From contig JAJEIA010000008.1 of the NCBI GenBank assembly GCA_022823505.1, positions 1 through 64,000 on the forward strand: a stretch of 64,000 nt of DNA. The letters run 5' to 3'. The notes below the pieces were generated by a model. The model made no database searches, was not told the origin of the DNA, and saw only the letters and a program-made list of their open reading frames with translations. Of the stretch, positions 51,812 to 59,072 are shown piece after piece. Every line of letters starts with the position of its first letter. The stretch's first letter is position 1. The stretch comes from Dehalococcoidia bacterium. Lineage in GTDB: Bacteria > Chloroflexota > Dehalococcoidia > Lucifugimonadales > UBA3495. The position numbers were made by a program, and so were the translations under genes.

Positions 51812-52435
51812 CTAAACAGCTTGGCCTGTCAGCTGTAGATACAGCGAGTCGCCGCACAGAGCAACATCGTTATTCCACTCCACTGCGCCGCCTGTGCCGA
51901 TGCCCACAGCCTCAAAAAATCGGCGGTCTTCCCAACGACTGAATGCCGGAGTTCCGGCCAAGTGGGACAAGTCCACCTCGCCAGCAACACCATCTTCGTA
52001 GCGCAACCAAATGCGATAACCCTCCAGCGGAGCCACGGAAGTTGGCCTGGCAAACTCGCTGCCGCGGCTGTCATCTGCTTTGCCCAGAGACAACGGCTCG
52101 GCAGCCACCAACTTACCGGCCTCAAAATCCTCCATGAGGTTGAATGTCAGCATCGCGGAAGTGCCCAGGCGACAATCGTCGTCTGGGCTGAACAGCACCG
52201 GGCAAGGCCATTGCTGTTGGCCTATCGACAGCAATGCTATGCCATATCCCCAGTCGGCTTCACGGCCATCGGACAGCCGGACCTTCTGGTTGCAATCAAC
52301 CGCGATACCCAGTTCATTCAGCACTGACGCAGGGAAGACGGAATGGTCCGCCCACGAATCCACTACGGCATGGGTGGTGCAAAAATCGACGCCCCCGATC
52401 TTCCCAATACCGACCGTTACGTGTATGTCAGCCAT
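51812..52435 (-). CDS. Retropepsin-like domain fused to DUF2442
   Basis: The 207-residue protein has two parts. Residues 1-120 have the clan AA retropepsin layout: VTVGIGKIGGVDFCTTHAVVDSWADHSVFPASVLNELGI, then LSDGREADWGYGIALLSI and LGTSAMLTFNLMEDF. The normal catalytic DTGA is replaced by DSWA. The C-terminal 75 residues are a DUF2442 domain (YRIWLRYEDGVAGEVDLSHLAGTPAFSRWEDRRFFEAVGIG). AGGAGG precedes the ATG. The neighbour is DUF4160, the usual DUF2442 partner. It may be an antitoxin-type module with an altered protease scaffold. Confidence 0.75.
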   Translation of the reverse strand: MADIHVTVGIGKIGGVDFCTTHAVVDSWADHSVFPASVLNELGIAVDCNQKVRLSDGREADWGYGIALLSIGQQQWPCPVLFSPDDDCRLGTSAMLTFNLMEDFEAGKLVAAEPLSLGKADDSRGSEFARPTSVAPLEGYRIWLRYEDGVAGEVDLSHLAGTPAFSRWEDRRFFEAVGIGTGGAVEWNNDVALCGDSLYLQLTGQAV

Positions 52436-52507
52436 TGCGCCCTATCCTCCTGATACGCGACCGTAAGCCCATTATCCCATCGTGACTGCGGTCGTCAACG
52501 GCGGCGA

Positions 52508-54043
52508 TCAGGTTCTGCCGTTGTAGACGTAGTGCGGCGTGCCCATGGCCGGCGGACGGCTGCGGTAGAACTGCTCGACGTAGGGCGCGAGACGGCCAGC
52601 CATCCGCCGAGTGGCCAGCGTTTCGGGTTCCAGCGGGCGCGCCAGTTGTTCGCGGAGTTCCCGGGCGACGTCAGCCTTGTTGGCGCGGGTGTGGACCCCG
52701 TCCCGCAGCAGGACCTCGCCGTCGACTACCACCGCCGCGATGTCGCTGGACTTGGCGCGACCCAGCACGAGCTCCACCGGAGGCAGACCCTCCTCGAGGT
52801 AGGGGTCTTCCAGCCGGTCAAGCCGCACCAGCACCATGTCGGCGCGGCGGCCCACTTCCAGGGCGCCGATTTCATCGCCGAATCCGGTTGGAGCGGCGGC
52901 ATTGGCGGATGCCATGGTCAGGACCTGATCCATGGTGATGGCCGGCTGCTCCAGGCCTGGCTGGCGGTGCAGCTTGCTGACCAGCCGCATCTCCTGGAGG
53001 AAATCGTCGTCGTCGTTGATGGCGGTGCTGTCCGTGCCCATGGCCACGTTGACGCCGCGGGCCAGCATGGGATTCACCGGAGCGATGCCGTTCTTCAGGC
53101 GCAGGTTGGAGCTGGCGTTGTGGGCGACGGTGGCGCCGGAATCGGCCAACAGGTCGATGTCCCGCTCGGTGAGCCACACGGCGTGAGCGAATGACACTTC
53201 CGGCCCCAGGAACTCCAAATCCTGTAGGTGCTCCACCGGCGTCTTGCCCCAGGTGCGGATGCCGTAGTCCTTCTGGTATGGGCTCTCCACCAGGTGCATG
53301 TGGATGCCCGTCCGGTGGCGGGCCGCCTGCTCCTTGCAGCGCACCAGGAACTCGTCGGAATTCCACTGGGCGTTGGCGGGACTGAACAACACCCGCACCT
53401 TGCCGGACGGATGGTTGTGGTACTCCGCGACCATGGTGTCGCAGAAGGAGAAATAGTCGTCGTCGCTCATGTGAGCGACGGACAGGTAGCGACGCACGTC
53501 GTCGGCGAGATCGGCGGGCAGGCCGCCCAGGAAATCATCGTCGCCGGTGTAGACCACCCGGTTCTGGTTACGCAGGTAGCTGGAAAAGGCGACGCGCATA
53601 CCCGCATCGAGAAAGCCGCGCAGGACCGCGTCCACGTCCTCTTTGAGGGTTGCGGCGGCCGTCTGCGGGTGGTTGTACATTACCGTGGTCTGCCCCGACT
53701 CCAGCATGTTCAGGGCGGTGTACAGGGTCATCAGGTAGTGGTCGTAGGGGCGGCGACCCCAGCCGGCAAGGATCCACACTTCGAGGCAGTCGTCGCAGGT
53801 GCCCATCTGCAGGGTTGTCACGCCGCGCCCGTGGTGGTGGGTGTTCACGAGCCCGGGAATGATGGCGACGTTGGGGCCGCCCAATTCCTGGTCCGGTTGG
53901 TAGCGTTGACGCAGTTCCTGGTAGGGGCCGGTATCTTTGATGACGCCGTCCTCCTGGTAGATCGCGCCGTCGGCGATGACCCCCACGCCACCGTCGCTCT
54001 GTGGGCTGATGATGTGCTTGCCGCGTATCAGTGAGGAGGCCAT
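52508..54043 (-). CDS. Cyclic amidohydrolase (TrzA/AtzA/8-oxoguanine deaminase-like)
   Basis: The 511-residue protein has the HxH metal motif in GLVNTHHHGRG, the second His region in HMHLVESPYQKDY, SFAHAVWLTERDI and the Asp ligand in MGTDSTAINDDDD. These define the AtzA/TrzA/cytosine-deaminase-like group. The N-terminal beta-sandwich (RGKHIISPQSDGG) and C-terminal sheet (GRRADMVLVRLDR) are present. It would deaminate or dechlorinate a nitrogen heterocycle. The gene ends a five-gene operon whose other members are deacetylases and a sulfotransferase-like protein. Substrate inference from context is weak. Confidence 0.87.
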   Translation of the reverse strand: MASSLIRGKHIISPQSDGGVGVIADGAIYQEDGVIKDTGPYQELRQRYQPDQELGGPNVAIIPGLVNTHHHGRGVTTLQMGTCDDCLEVWILAGWGRRPYDHYLMTLYTALNMLESGQTTVMYNHPQTAAATLKEDVDAVLRGFLDAGMRVAFSSYLRNQNRVVYTGDDDFLGGLPADLADDVRRYLSVAHMSDDDYFSFCDTMVAEYHNHPSGKVRVLFSPANAQWNSDEFLVRCKEQAARHRTGIHMHLVESPYQKDYGIRTWGKTPVEHLQDLEFLGPEVSFAHAVWLTERDIDLLADSGATVAHNASSNLRLKNGIAPVNPMLARGVNVAMGTDSTAINDDDDFLQEMRLVSKLHRQPGLEQPAITMDQVLTMASANAAAPTGFGDEIGALEVGRRADMVLVRLDRLEDPYLEEGLPPVELVLGRAKSSDIAAVVVDGEVLLRDGVHTRANKADVARELREQLARPLEPETLATRRMAGRLAPYVEQFYRSRPPAMGTPHYVYNGRT

Positions 54044-54054
54044 GGTTCACCCCG

Positions 54055-54966
54055 TCAATCGGTTTGGGACTGGTACCAGTCGATGATTTCGGACCCCGTG
54101 GCGGCCCAGACGCCGCCCTGCCGCATTATGTAGCCCAGCGCTTCGTCCGCCGCGCCGACGCGGAAGGGCTGGCCGACCAGCCAGGGATGCCAGTTGATGG
54201 CCATGAGGCGACCGTGGGTGGCGCCGTCAGCGTTCAGCACGTCGAAGCTCTCGGTGAGCCGGCGCCGGTAGTCGGCCACGGTGACCTTGCGCTGGGCCAG
54301 TGACGCCACGTCGTCCAGTTCGTACATCAGGGGCAGCGAGAAGAAAGGGTTGTCGCCCGTGGTCATCGGGTAGGGCTGCTCGTCGTTGGTCCAATCGCAG
54401 ACGTAGCGCAGGCCGGCCTCGGCCAGCAGTTGCGGTGTGCGCTCAGACTCCCCGTACTCGGGGCCGAGCCAGCCCTGGGGCGCCTTTCCCGTCGCCCGGG
54501 TCAGGGCGTCAACGGACGAGCGGATGTACGCGCGCTCTTCGTCCTCGGTCATGTTGCTGGTGATCATGCGGCTGACCGACTGGCCATGGCCGATGATCTC
54601 GCAGCCCCGGTCCAGGCAGTGCTGTACCAGGAACGGGTAGTTCTCGGCGGTGATGGCATCCATGGCGATCGTCGCGGTGATGCCGTGCTTTTCCAGCGTG
54701 TCCAGGAGGCGGAAGATGCCGATGCGGTGGCCATACTCCCGGTGCGACAGCCGGGCGTAGTCGGGAAACGCCCGGGGGGCGGAGCCGCCGGACAGGTTAA
54801 CCACCTGGTAGCTGCCCTCCGGCGCCTGCCATTCCATGTGTTCCAGCACCAGGATGACGCACAGGGCGACCCTGGCGTCGTTGGGCCAGCGCAGCGCCGG
54901 CCGGCTGATGATGGGCGACCACTCGTGATGGGGATGGTCCGTGCCGAAGGTGCGTTGGGCGGGCAT
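54055..54966 (-). CDS. Polysaccharide deacetylase (NodB/PuuE-like), copy 1
   Basis: The 303-residue protein starts at the ATG at 54966 with AGGAGATAT upstream. It has RPALRWPNDARVALCVILVLEHMEWQAPEG, EYGHRIGIFRLLDTLEKHGITATIAMD, CEIIGHGQSVSR and GWLGPEYGESERTPQLLAEAGLRYVCDW. These are the PuuE/allantoinase-like deacetylase pattern, with ALRWPNDARVAL shared with copy 2. The metal site residues in GHG and NWHPWLVGQPFR fit. It hydrolyses a C-N bond of a ureide or acetamido sugar. The amidohydrolase gene follows by 11 bp; the arylsulfotransferase-like gene precedes it by 80 bp. Confidence 0.85.
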   Translation of the reverse strand: MPAQRTFGTDHPHHEWSPIISRPALRWPNDARVALCVILVLEHMEWQAPEGSYQVVNLSGGSAPRAFPDYARLSHREYGHRIGIFRLLDTLEKHGITATIAMDAITAENYPFLVQHCLDRGCEIIGHGQSVSRMITSNMTEDEERAYIRSSVDALTRATGKAPQGWLGPEYGESERTPQLLAEAGLRYVCDWTNDEQPYPMTTGDNPFFSLPLMYELDDVASLAQRKVTVADYRRRLTESFDVLNADGATHGRLMAINWHPWLVGQPFRVGAADEALGYIMRQGGVWAATGSEIIDWYQSQTD

Positions 54967-55046
54967 ACGAGAATATCTCCTGACTATTTGGGACGTGTCG
55001 CGGCGGTCGTTGAGGGAGCGGGCGGCTCCAGGCGTGCGCCCGAGAT

Positions 55047-56201
55047 CTACGGATACAAACGGTTCAGGTTGGCGTACCGGTCGGGGTCGAGGTTTCTGCC
55101 GACCAGGGCGGGATGGTCGGGACCGTACCGGTGGGCACGAAATACCGAGTTGGCCTGACCCGTGATGGAACCGCCCACGCCGAAACCGCTCCGCCCCAGG
55201 AAGGGATTGATGTACTCCCATACGATTTCTTTGGCCGGTGTCACCTCGAAGATGCGGCCAGGGGCGCCCTCGCAGATCAGCGTGTTGCCGTTGGGCAGCC
55301 GTTCCGCCCCGCTGATGTGGTAGCTGTAGAAGGATATGGGCGGGTCGCCCCGGTATTCCCAGGCAATCTCATTCGTATCGGGGTCCACCTCAATCACCCG
55401 CGAGTGGGTGAAGTCTCGCTTGTGTGGCCCGTTGTCGAAGAGAAGCACGTTCCCGTTGGCCTGCATCGTCGGATGATGCTGGCGGGAGATATTGCCGGGC
55501 CCCCACTTCCAGCGGAATTCGCCAGTGGCCTTGTCGACAATGCCCACCGTATCGGTCTGTCGGAAACTGACCAGCAAGTCCCCTTCGGGGGTAACGTTGA
55601 GGGCGTTCTGATGTGTCCATTCGGTGCGCCCTTCCGGGAAGCCGATCCGGTCCTCCTCCGGATCCAAGTGTTCCCATGATATCCATTCGTATACCATGTC
55701 GCCCTCCGGCGTGATCTCGCGGACGACGTCGCCCAGCATACCTTGGGCCTCGCCGTCATCATGCCCGCCTTTCACCCGCTGCGAGACATCCTCGGGGATA
55801 ACTTCCCACGCCAGCACGAGGGTGTTGCCGTTGGGCAGACGTTCGAAATCGTGGTGCAGCAACGGGTACCGGTACTCCCAGACCACGTTGCTGTCCCAGT
55901 CCAGCTCCAGGATGGCCCCGGACGCCGTTCGACCGCCCCGGGGCAGCAATTCCAGAGCCGGATGCTCCTGGAACGAGACTTCCTGCCCGGCCGGGCCGGT
56001 GCGCAGCAGCAGGTTGCCGTTGGGCAGCAGATAGGAGTAGCTGATGCCCTGGTCGCAATCCCATCGGTGGCAGATGCGGCCCTCCATATCGATGAGACGC
56101 GATTCTTGGCTGTTGAGGTTGGTCACCAGGGTGTAGCCCCGGTACGCCTGACGGGGCGCGTAGTGAATTAGACCGTTCGGATGGTTGTTGGACCAGCCCA
56201 T
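55047..56201 (-). CDS. Arylsulfotransferase-like (ASST) beta-propeller protein
   Basis: The 384-residue protein has repeated WD-like blades with GNTLV-, GNLLL-, GNVLLF- and GNTLICEG-type loops and HHDFERLPNGNTLVLAWEVIPED. These match bacterial ASST/arylsulfotransferase_2. ASST transfers sulfate from one phenol to another and is usually periplasmic. Here no signal peptide is visible, so a cytosolic or non-catalytic role is possible. GGGAGAA precedes the ATG. The operon with two deacetylases and a cyclic amidohydrolase suggests modification of one complex organic molecule. Catalytic His residues in HQNALN and THSRVIEV are candidates. Confidence 0.8.
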   Translation of the reverse strand: MGWSNNHPNGLIHYAPRQAYRGYTLVTNLNSQESRLIDMEGRICHRWDCDQGISYSYLLPNGNLLLRTGPAGQEVSFQEHPALELLPRGGRTASGAILELDWDSNVVWEYRYPLLHHDFERLPNGNTLVLAWEVIPEDVSQRVKGGHDDGEAQGMLGDVVREITPEGDMVYEWISWEHLDPEEDRIGFPEGRTEWTHQNALNVTPEGDLLVSFRQTDTVGIVDKATGEFRWKWGPGNISRQHHPTMQANGNVLLFDNGPHKRDFTHSRVIEVDPDTNEIAWEYRGDPPISFYSYHISGAERLPNGNTLICEGAPGRIFEVTPAKEIVWEYINPFLGRSGFGVGGSITGQANSVFRAHRYGPDHPALVGRNLDPDRYANLNRLYP

Positions 56202-56316
56202 GGAATTCTCCCGTCACTACAATCGGCGCGGATAGTGCACGCCCTACTGCTTTTCGTCCCGGGGCGGAGCGCGTTATCCCGGCCGGATTGCTGCGCTGCG
56301 CTCGCTACGACAATTT

Positions 56317-57231
56317 CTATGTCGTGAAGCGTTGCGCGTGCTCCACTGCCTGGTCGTAGTAATGGGCGATGTAGTACTCGGCGATCTCGTCGGCGGTGGT
56401 CTGCCAGACGCCGTCGTGGGCCATGATGTGATCGAGGATGTTCTCGAGGTACTTTATGCGGTGCGGCTGGCCGATCAGGAAGGGGTGCAGCGCGATGCAC
56501 ATGACCCGCCCGCTCTCGGCGCCTTCCTCATACAGCCGGTCGAACTGGGCCTTGCAGATGTCGGCGAAGTACTCGGCGGTGTAGTGGTTGTCCCGCAGGA
56601 CGGACGAGTCGTTCAGCTCAATGGAGTAGGGAACCGACACCAGCTTGCCGCCGTTGTGAACCTTGATGGGCGTGGGCTGGTCGTCGTGGAACCAGTCGGT
56701 GTGGTAGATCAGCCCGGCCTCGGCCATCAGGTCGGGGGTGCTCACGCTGCCGGATATGGCCGGACCCAGCATGCCCTTGAGCTGCTTGCCGGTGTGCCGC
56801 TTCAGCGTGTCGATGGTGTCCCGGTAGAACTCACGCTCCTCGTCCTCGGTGCAGGTGTACAGGTACCGGGTGTTGTAGATGCCGTGGCTCATGTAGTCGT
56901 AATCGCGCTCGATCATTGCCTCGGCGATTTCCGGGAAATGCTCTAGCACCGCCATGTTCAGCGAGATGCAGCACTTGATGTTGTGCTTGTCCAGCGGCTC
57001 CAGCATCCGCCAGAAGCCAACGCGGTTGCCGTAGTCCCGGTAGGAATACTGCTGCACATCGGGGTAGGGGACGCGGGGCCAGGGATCGCGGACGCCCTCG
57101 TTCACCGGCGTGTACTCGTAGTGCTCGATGTTGGGCGAGATCCACAGCGCCACCCGGGCGTCGTTGGGCCACTTGATGATGGGCCGGTCAACGATGGGCA
57201 GGTAGTCGATGCGATCCGGAGGCAACGCCAT
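56317..57231 (-). CDS. Polysaccharide deacetylase (NodB/PuuE-like), copy 2
   Basis: The 304-residue protein starts at the ATG at 57231 with CAAGGAG upstream. It has IIKWPNDARVALWISPNIEHYEYTP, YGNRVGFWRMLEPLDKHNIKCCISLNMAVLEHFPEIAEAMIERDYDYMSHGI and GMLGPAISGSVSTPDLMAEAGLIYHTDWFHDDQP. It is a homologue of copy 1 with the same layout; MSHGI and LHPFLIGQPHRIKYL carry probable metal ligands. It is also close to PuuE/allantoinase-like deacetylases. It lies 115 bp upstream of the ASST-like gene and 46 bp downstream of the epimerase gene. Confidence 0.86.
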   Translation of the reverse strand: MALPPDRIDYLPIVDRPIIKWPNDARVALWISPNIEHYEYTPVNEGVRDPWPRVPYPDVQQYSYRDYGNRVGFWRMLEPLDKHNIKCCISLNMAVLEHFPEIAEAMIERDYDYMSHGIYNTRYLYTCTEDEEREFYRDTIDTLKRHTGKQLKGMLGPAISGSVSTPDLMAEAGLIYHTDWFHDDQPTPIKVHNGGKLVSVPYSIELNDSSVLRDNHYTAEYFADICKAQFDRLYEEGAESGRVMCIALHPFLIGQPHRIKYLENILDHIMAHDGVWQTTADEIAEYYIAHYYDQAVEHAQRFTT

Positions 57232-57277
57232 GATGTTTGCTCCTTGGTTGAACGGAACAGAGGGGAGAGACGGGCTG

Positions 57278-58258
57278 CTAGTCCAGGAAACCCGAGTCCC
57301 GGCGCCACTGGACATATTCGATGAGGCCGGCGGCAAGGTCGTACTGCGGGACCCAGCCCAGGTCGTGCCACAAACGGTATCCCGACAGCGGGCCACGGGT
57401 CGGTCCCAGTGAGGAACCCGGCGGCTCGGCAGGCTCAGCTTCGACGATTTGGGTCTCCGGGAACAGTTCGGCCAGGGTGCGCTGGATCTGCGCTCCGGTC
57501 ACGGAGACGCCGTTGGTGATGTTGTACAGGTCGTGGGGCAGTTGGGGCGCGTCAACCACGGCGGCAATGGCGGAGCCGGTATCCCGGACGTAGGTGTAGT
57601 CGCGGCCGTAGTCGCTGGTGTCCAGGGTGATCGGCTCACCCCGCAGCATCGCGCCGGTCCACTGGTAGGGCGTCGACATGTTGTCGCGGTGGCCGGTGAT
57701 CCGCTCCATGGGGCCATAGGGCGTGCTGACGCGAAGGCTGGCGGTGCTGAACCCGTGGAGCTCGCCGTAGCGACGGGTCAGCTGCTCGCTGGCCAGCTTG
57801 GTAATGCCGTAAAGGTTCTCCGGCTGCGGGTGGTCGTCCTCGTTATAGGTCTGGTCCGGGTCGCGGCACAGCCCGTAGGCGGCGCCGGAACTGACGTACA
57901 CGAAGCGCTGCACCCCGATCTCCCGAGCCAGTTCCAGCAGGTTGCCGGTTCCGGTGAGGTTGATGTCCAGTATGTCCTTGCTCCGTGCCGTCTCCCGATC
58001 GGTGCGATTAACGGTGAAAACGGCAGCGTGGACGATCCTGTTGAAGGAGTGGTTCTGCCGCAGGGCGTCGAGGCCGGCGGTGTCCAGGATGTCGCCGTTG
58101 ACGAAGGTGACCGTGCCGGCCAGGTCTCCGAGGAAATGGTCCATCAAAGCGTCGGGGGCCAGCACGTCGTAACTGACGACCTCGTGTCCGCGAGCGGCCA
58201 GCTCCCTGACGATGCTCGCCCCGACGAAGCCGACGCCTCCGGTTACCAGGGTTGTCAT
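57278..58258 (-). CDS. NAD-dependent epimerase/dehydratase (extended SDR)
   Basis: The 326-residue protein starts at the ATG at 58258 (MTTLVTGGVGFVGASIVRELAARGHEV), an NAD-binding GxxGxxG. It has VNRTDRETARSKDILDINLTGTGNLLELAREIGVQRFVYVSSGAAYG with the catalytic Ser and YGITKLASEQLTRRYGE with the YxxxK. These are the extended SDR features of UDP-sugar epimerases and dehydratases. It is the first gene of the five-gene operon. A sugar nucleotide, or a steroid-like alcohol, are both possible substrates. No other polysaccharide genes are adjacent. Confidence 0.88.
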   Translation of the reverse strand: MTTLVTGGVGFVGASIVRELAARGHEVVSYDVLAPDALMDHFLGDLAGTVTFVNGDILDTAGLDALRQNHSFNRIVHAAVFTVNRTDRETARSKDILDINLTGTGNLLELAREIGVQRFVYVSSGAAYGLCRDPDQTYNEDDHPQPENLYGITKLASEQLTRRYGELHGFSTASLRVSTPYGPMERITGHRDNMSTPYQWTGAMLRGEPITLDTSDYGRDYTYVRDTGSAIAAVVDAPQLPHDLYNITNGVSVTGAQIQRTLAELFPETQIVEAEPAEPPGSSLGPTRGPLSGYRLWHDLGWVPQYDLAAGLIEYVQWRRDSGFLD

Positions 58259-58656
58259 GGGCGAATTCTCCCTGAGTGGCGACGGTTCCCGCGATAAGGC
58301 GGCTCCGTTGCCAACCGTTGCCAGAATGAATGATGGCGCCAGTATGCCGATGACGGACGGTGAATTCAACCGGGAGAGCGGGTGGCAAATATCCGAAACT
58401 GCCGATGCTCCCTATCGAACTGACGCCTTTGCAGCGGAAGCGGGAAAGGAACACCCTTCGAGACATGATCATGGTCACGCCGTACATTTCCCGGACACCT
58501 GTCAGGCATTCTGTGCGAGGCCACGCCCTTTCCCGCCATCAGGGTTTGGCACGAAAAGAACATCTCAATTATGGACAGTCATGTCCTTCGCGCCATCTGT
58601 ATGGCAAGGTTTGGCAGGGATGTTATGATTCGCGGTACCTTGGGGGAAGGGTTGCC

Positions 58657-58977
58657 GTGAAGACATTACTACTCACTGTGATTATCGGCCTATCGCTTGT
58701 GCCGCTTTACGGGTGCGGAGGGGAGCCATCGGCGTTCGAAATCGCCCGCAAGGCCGACGAGGTGGTGCCGCGAGCGCGAGAGTTGATGCTGGAAGCCAGT
58801 TTCTCTCCAATGGAAGAATGTCGCGAAATGGCCGCCGAGTTCGCAGATGAGTATGAGGTCGCCCGGATGCCCTACGACGACGAGAACGCCAAGGGGCAAA
58901 TGTCCAAACTGGAAGATTTGGGAAAGGGTCTCGAGGATTTTGAAATGGATCTCGAAGAAGCGGATTGCCTGCTTTAG
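58657..58977 (+). CDS. Small lipoprotein, hypothetical
   Basis: The 106-residue protein starts at GTG 58657 with GGGGGAAGGG upstream. The signal KTLLLTVIIGLSLVPLYGC ends in a lipobox with Cys20, predicting membrane anchoring. The mature part is charged and helical (RKADEVVPRARELMLEASF; FADEYEVARM; LEDLGKGLEDFEMDLEEADC), with two more Cys. It would sit on the outer side of the cytoplasmic membrane. No family is recognised. It is convergent with the FN3 protein gene. Confidence 0.7.
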   Translation: MKTLLLTVIIGLSLVPLYGCGGEPSAFEIARKADEVVPRARELMLEASFSPMEECREMAAEFADEYEVARMPYDDENAKGQMSKLEDLGKGLEDFEMDLEEADCLL

Positions 58978-59072
58978 TTCCTGCGCTCTGATCGGCCTAA
59001 CCCGGGCGGGCTGACTTTATCCGGCCGATCGCTGCTTGCATTCGACCGATGATGTATTAGCCCGTTCAGTCC

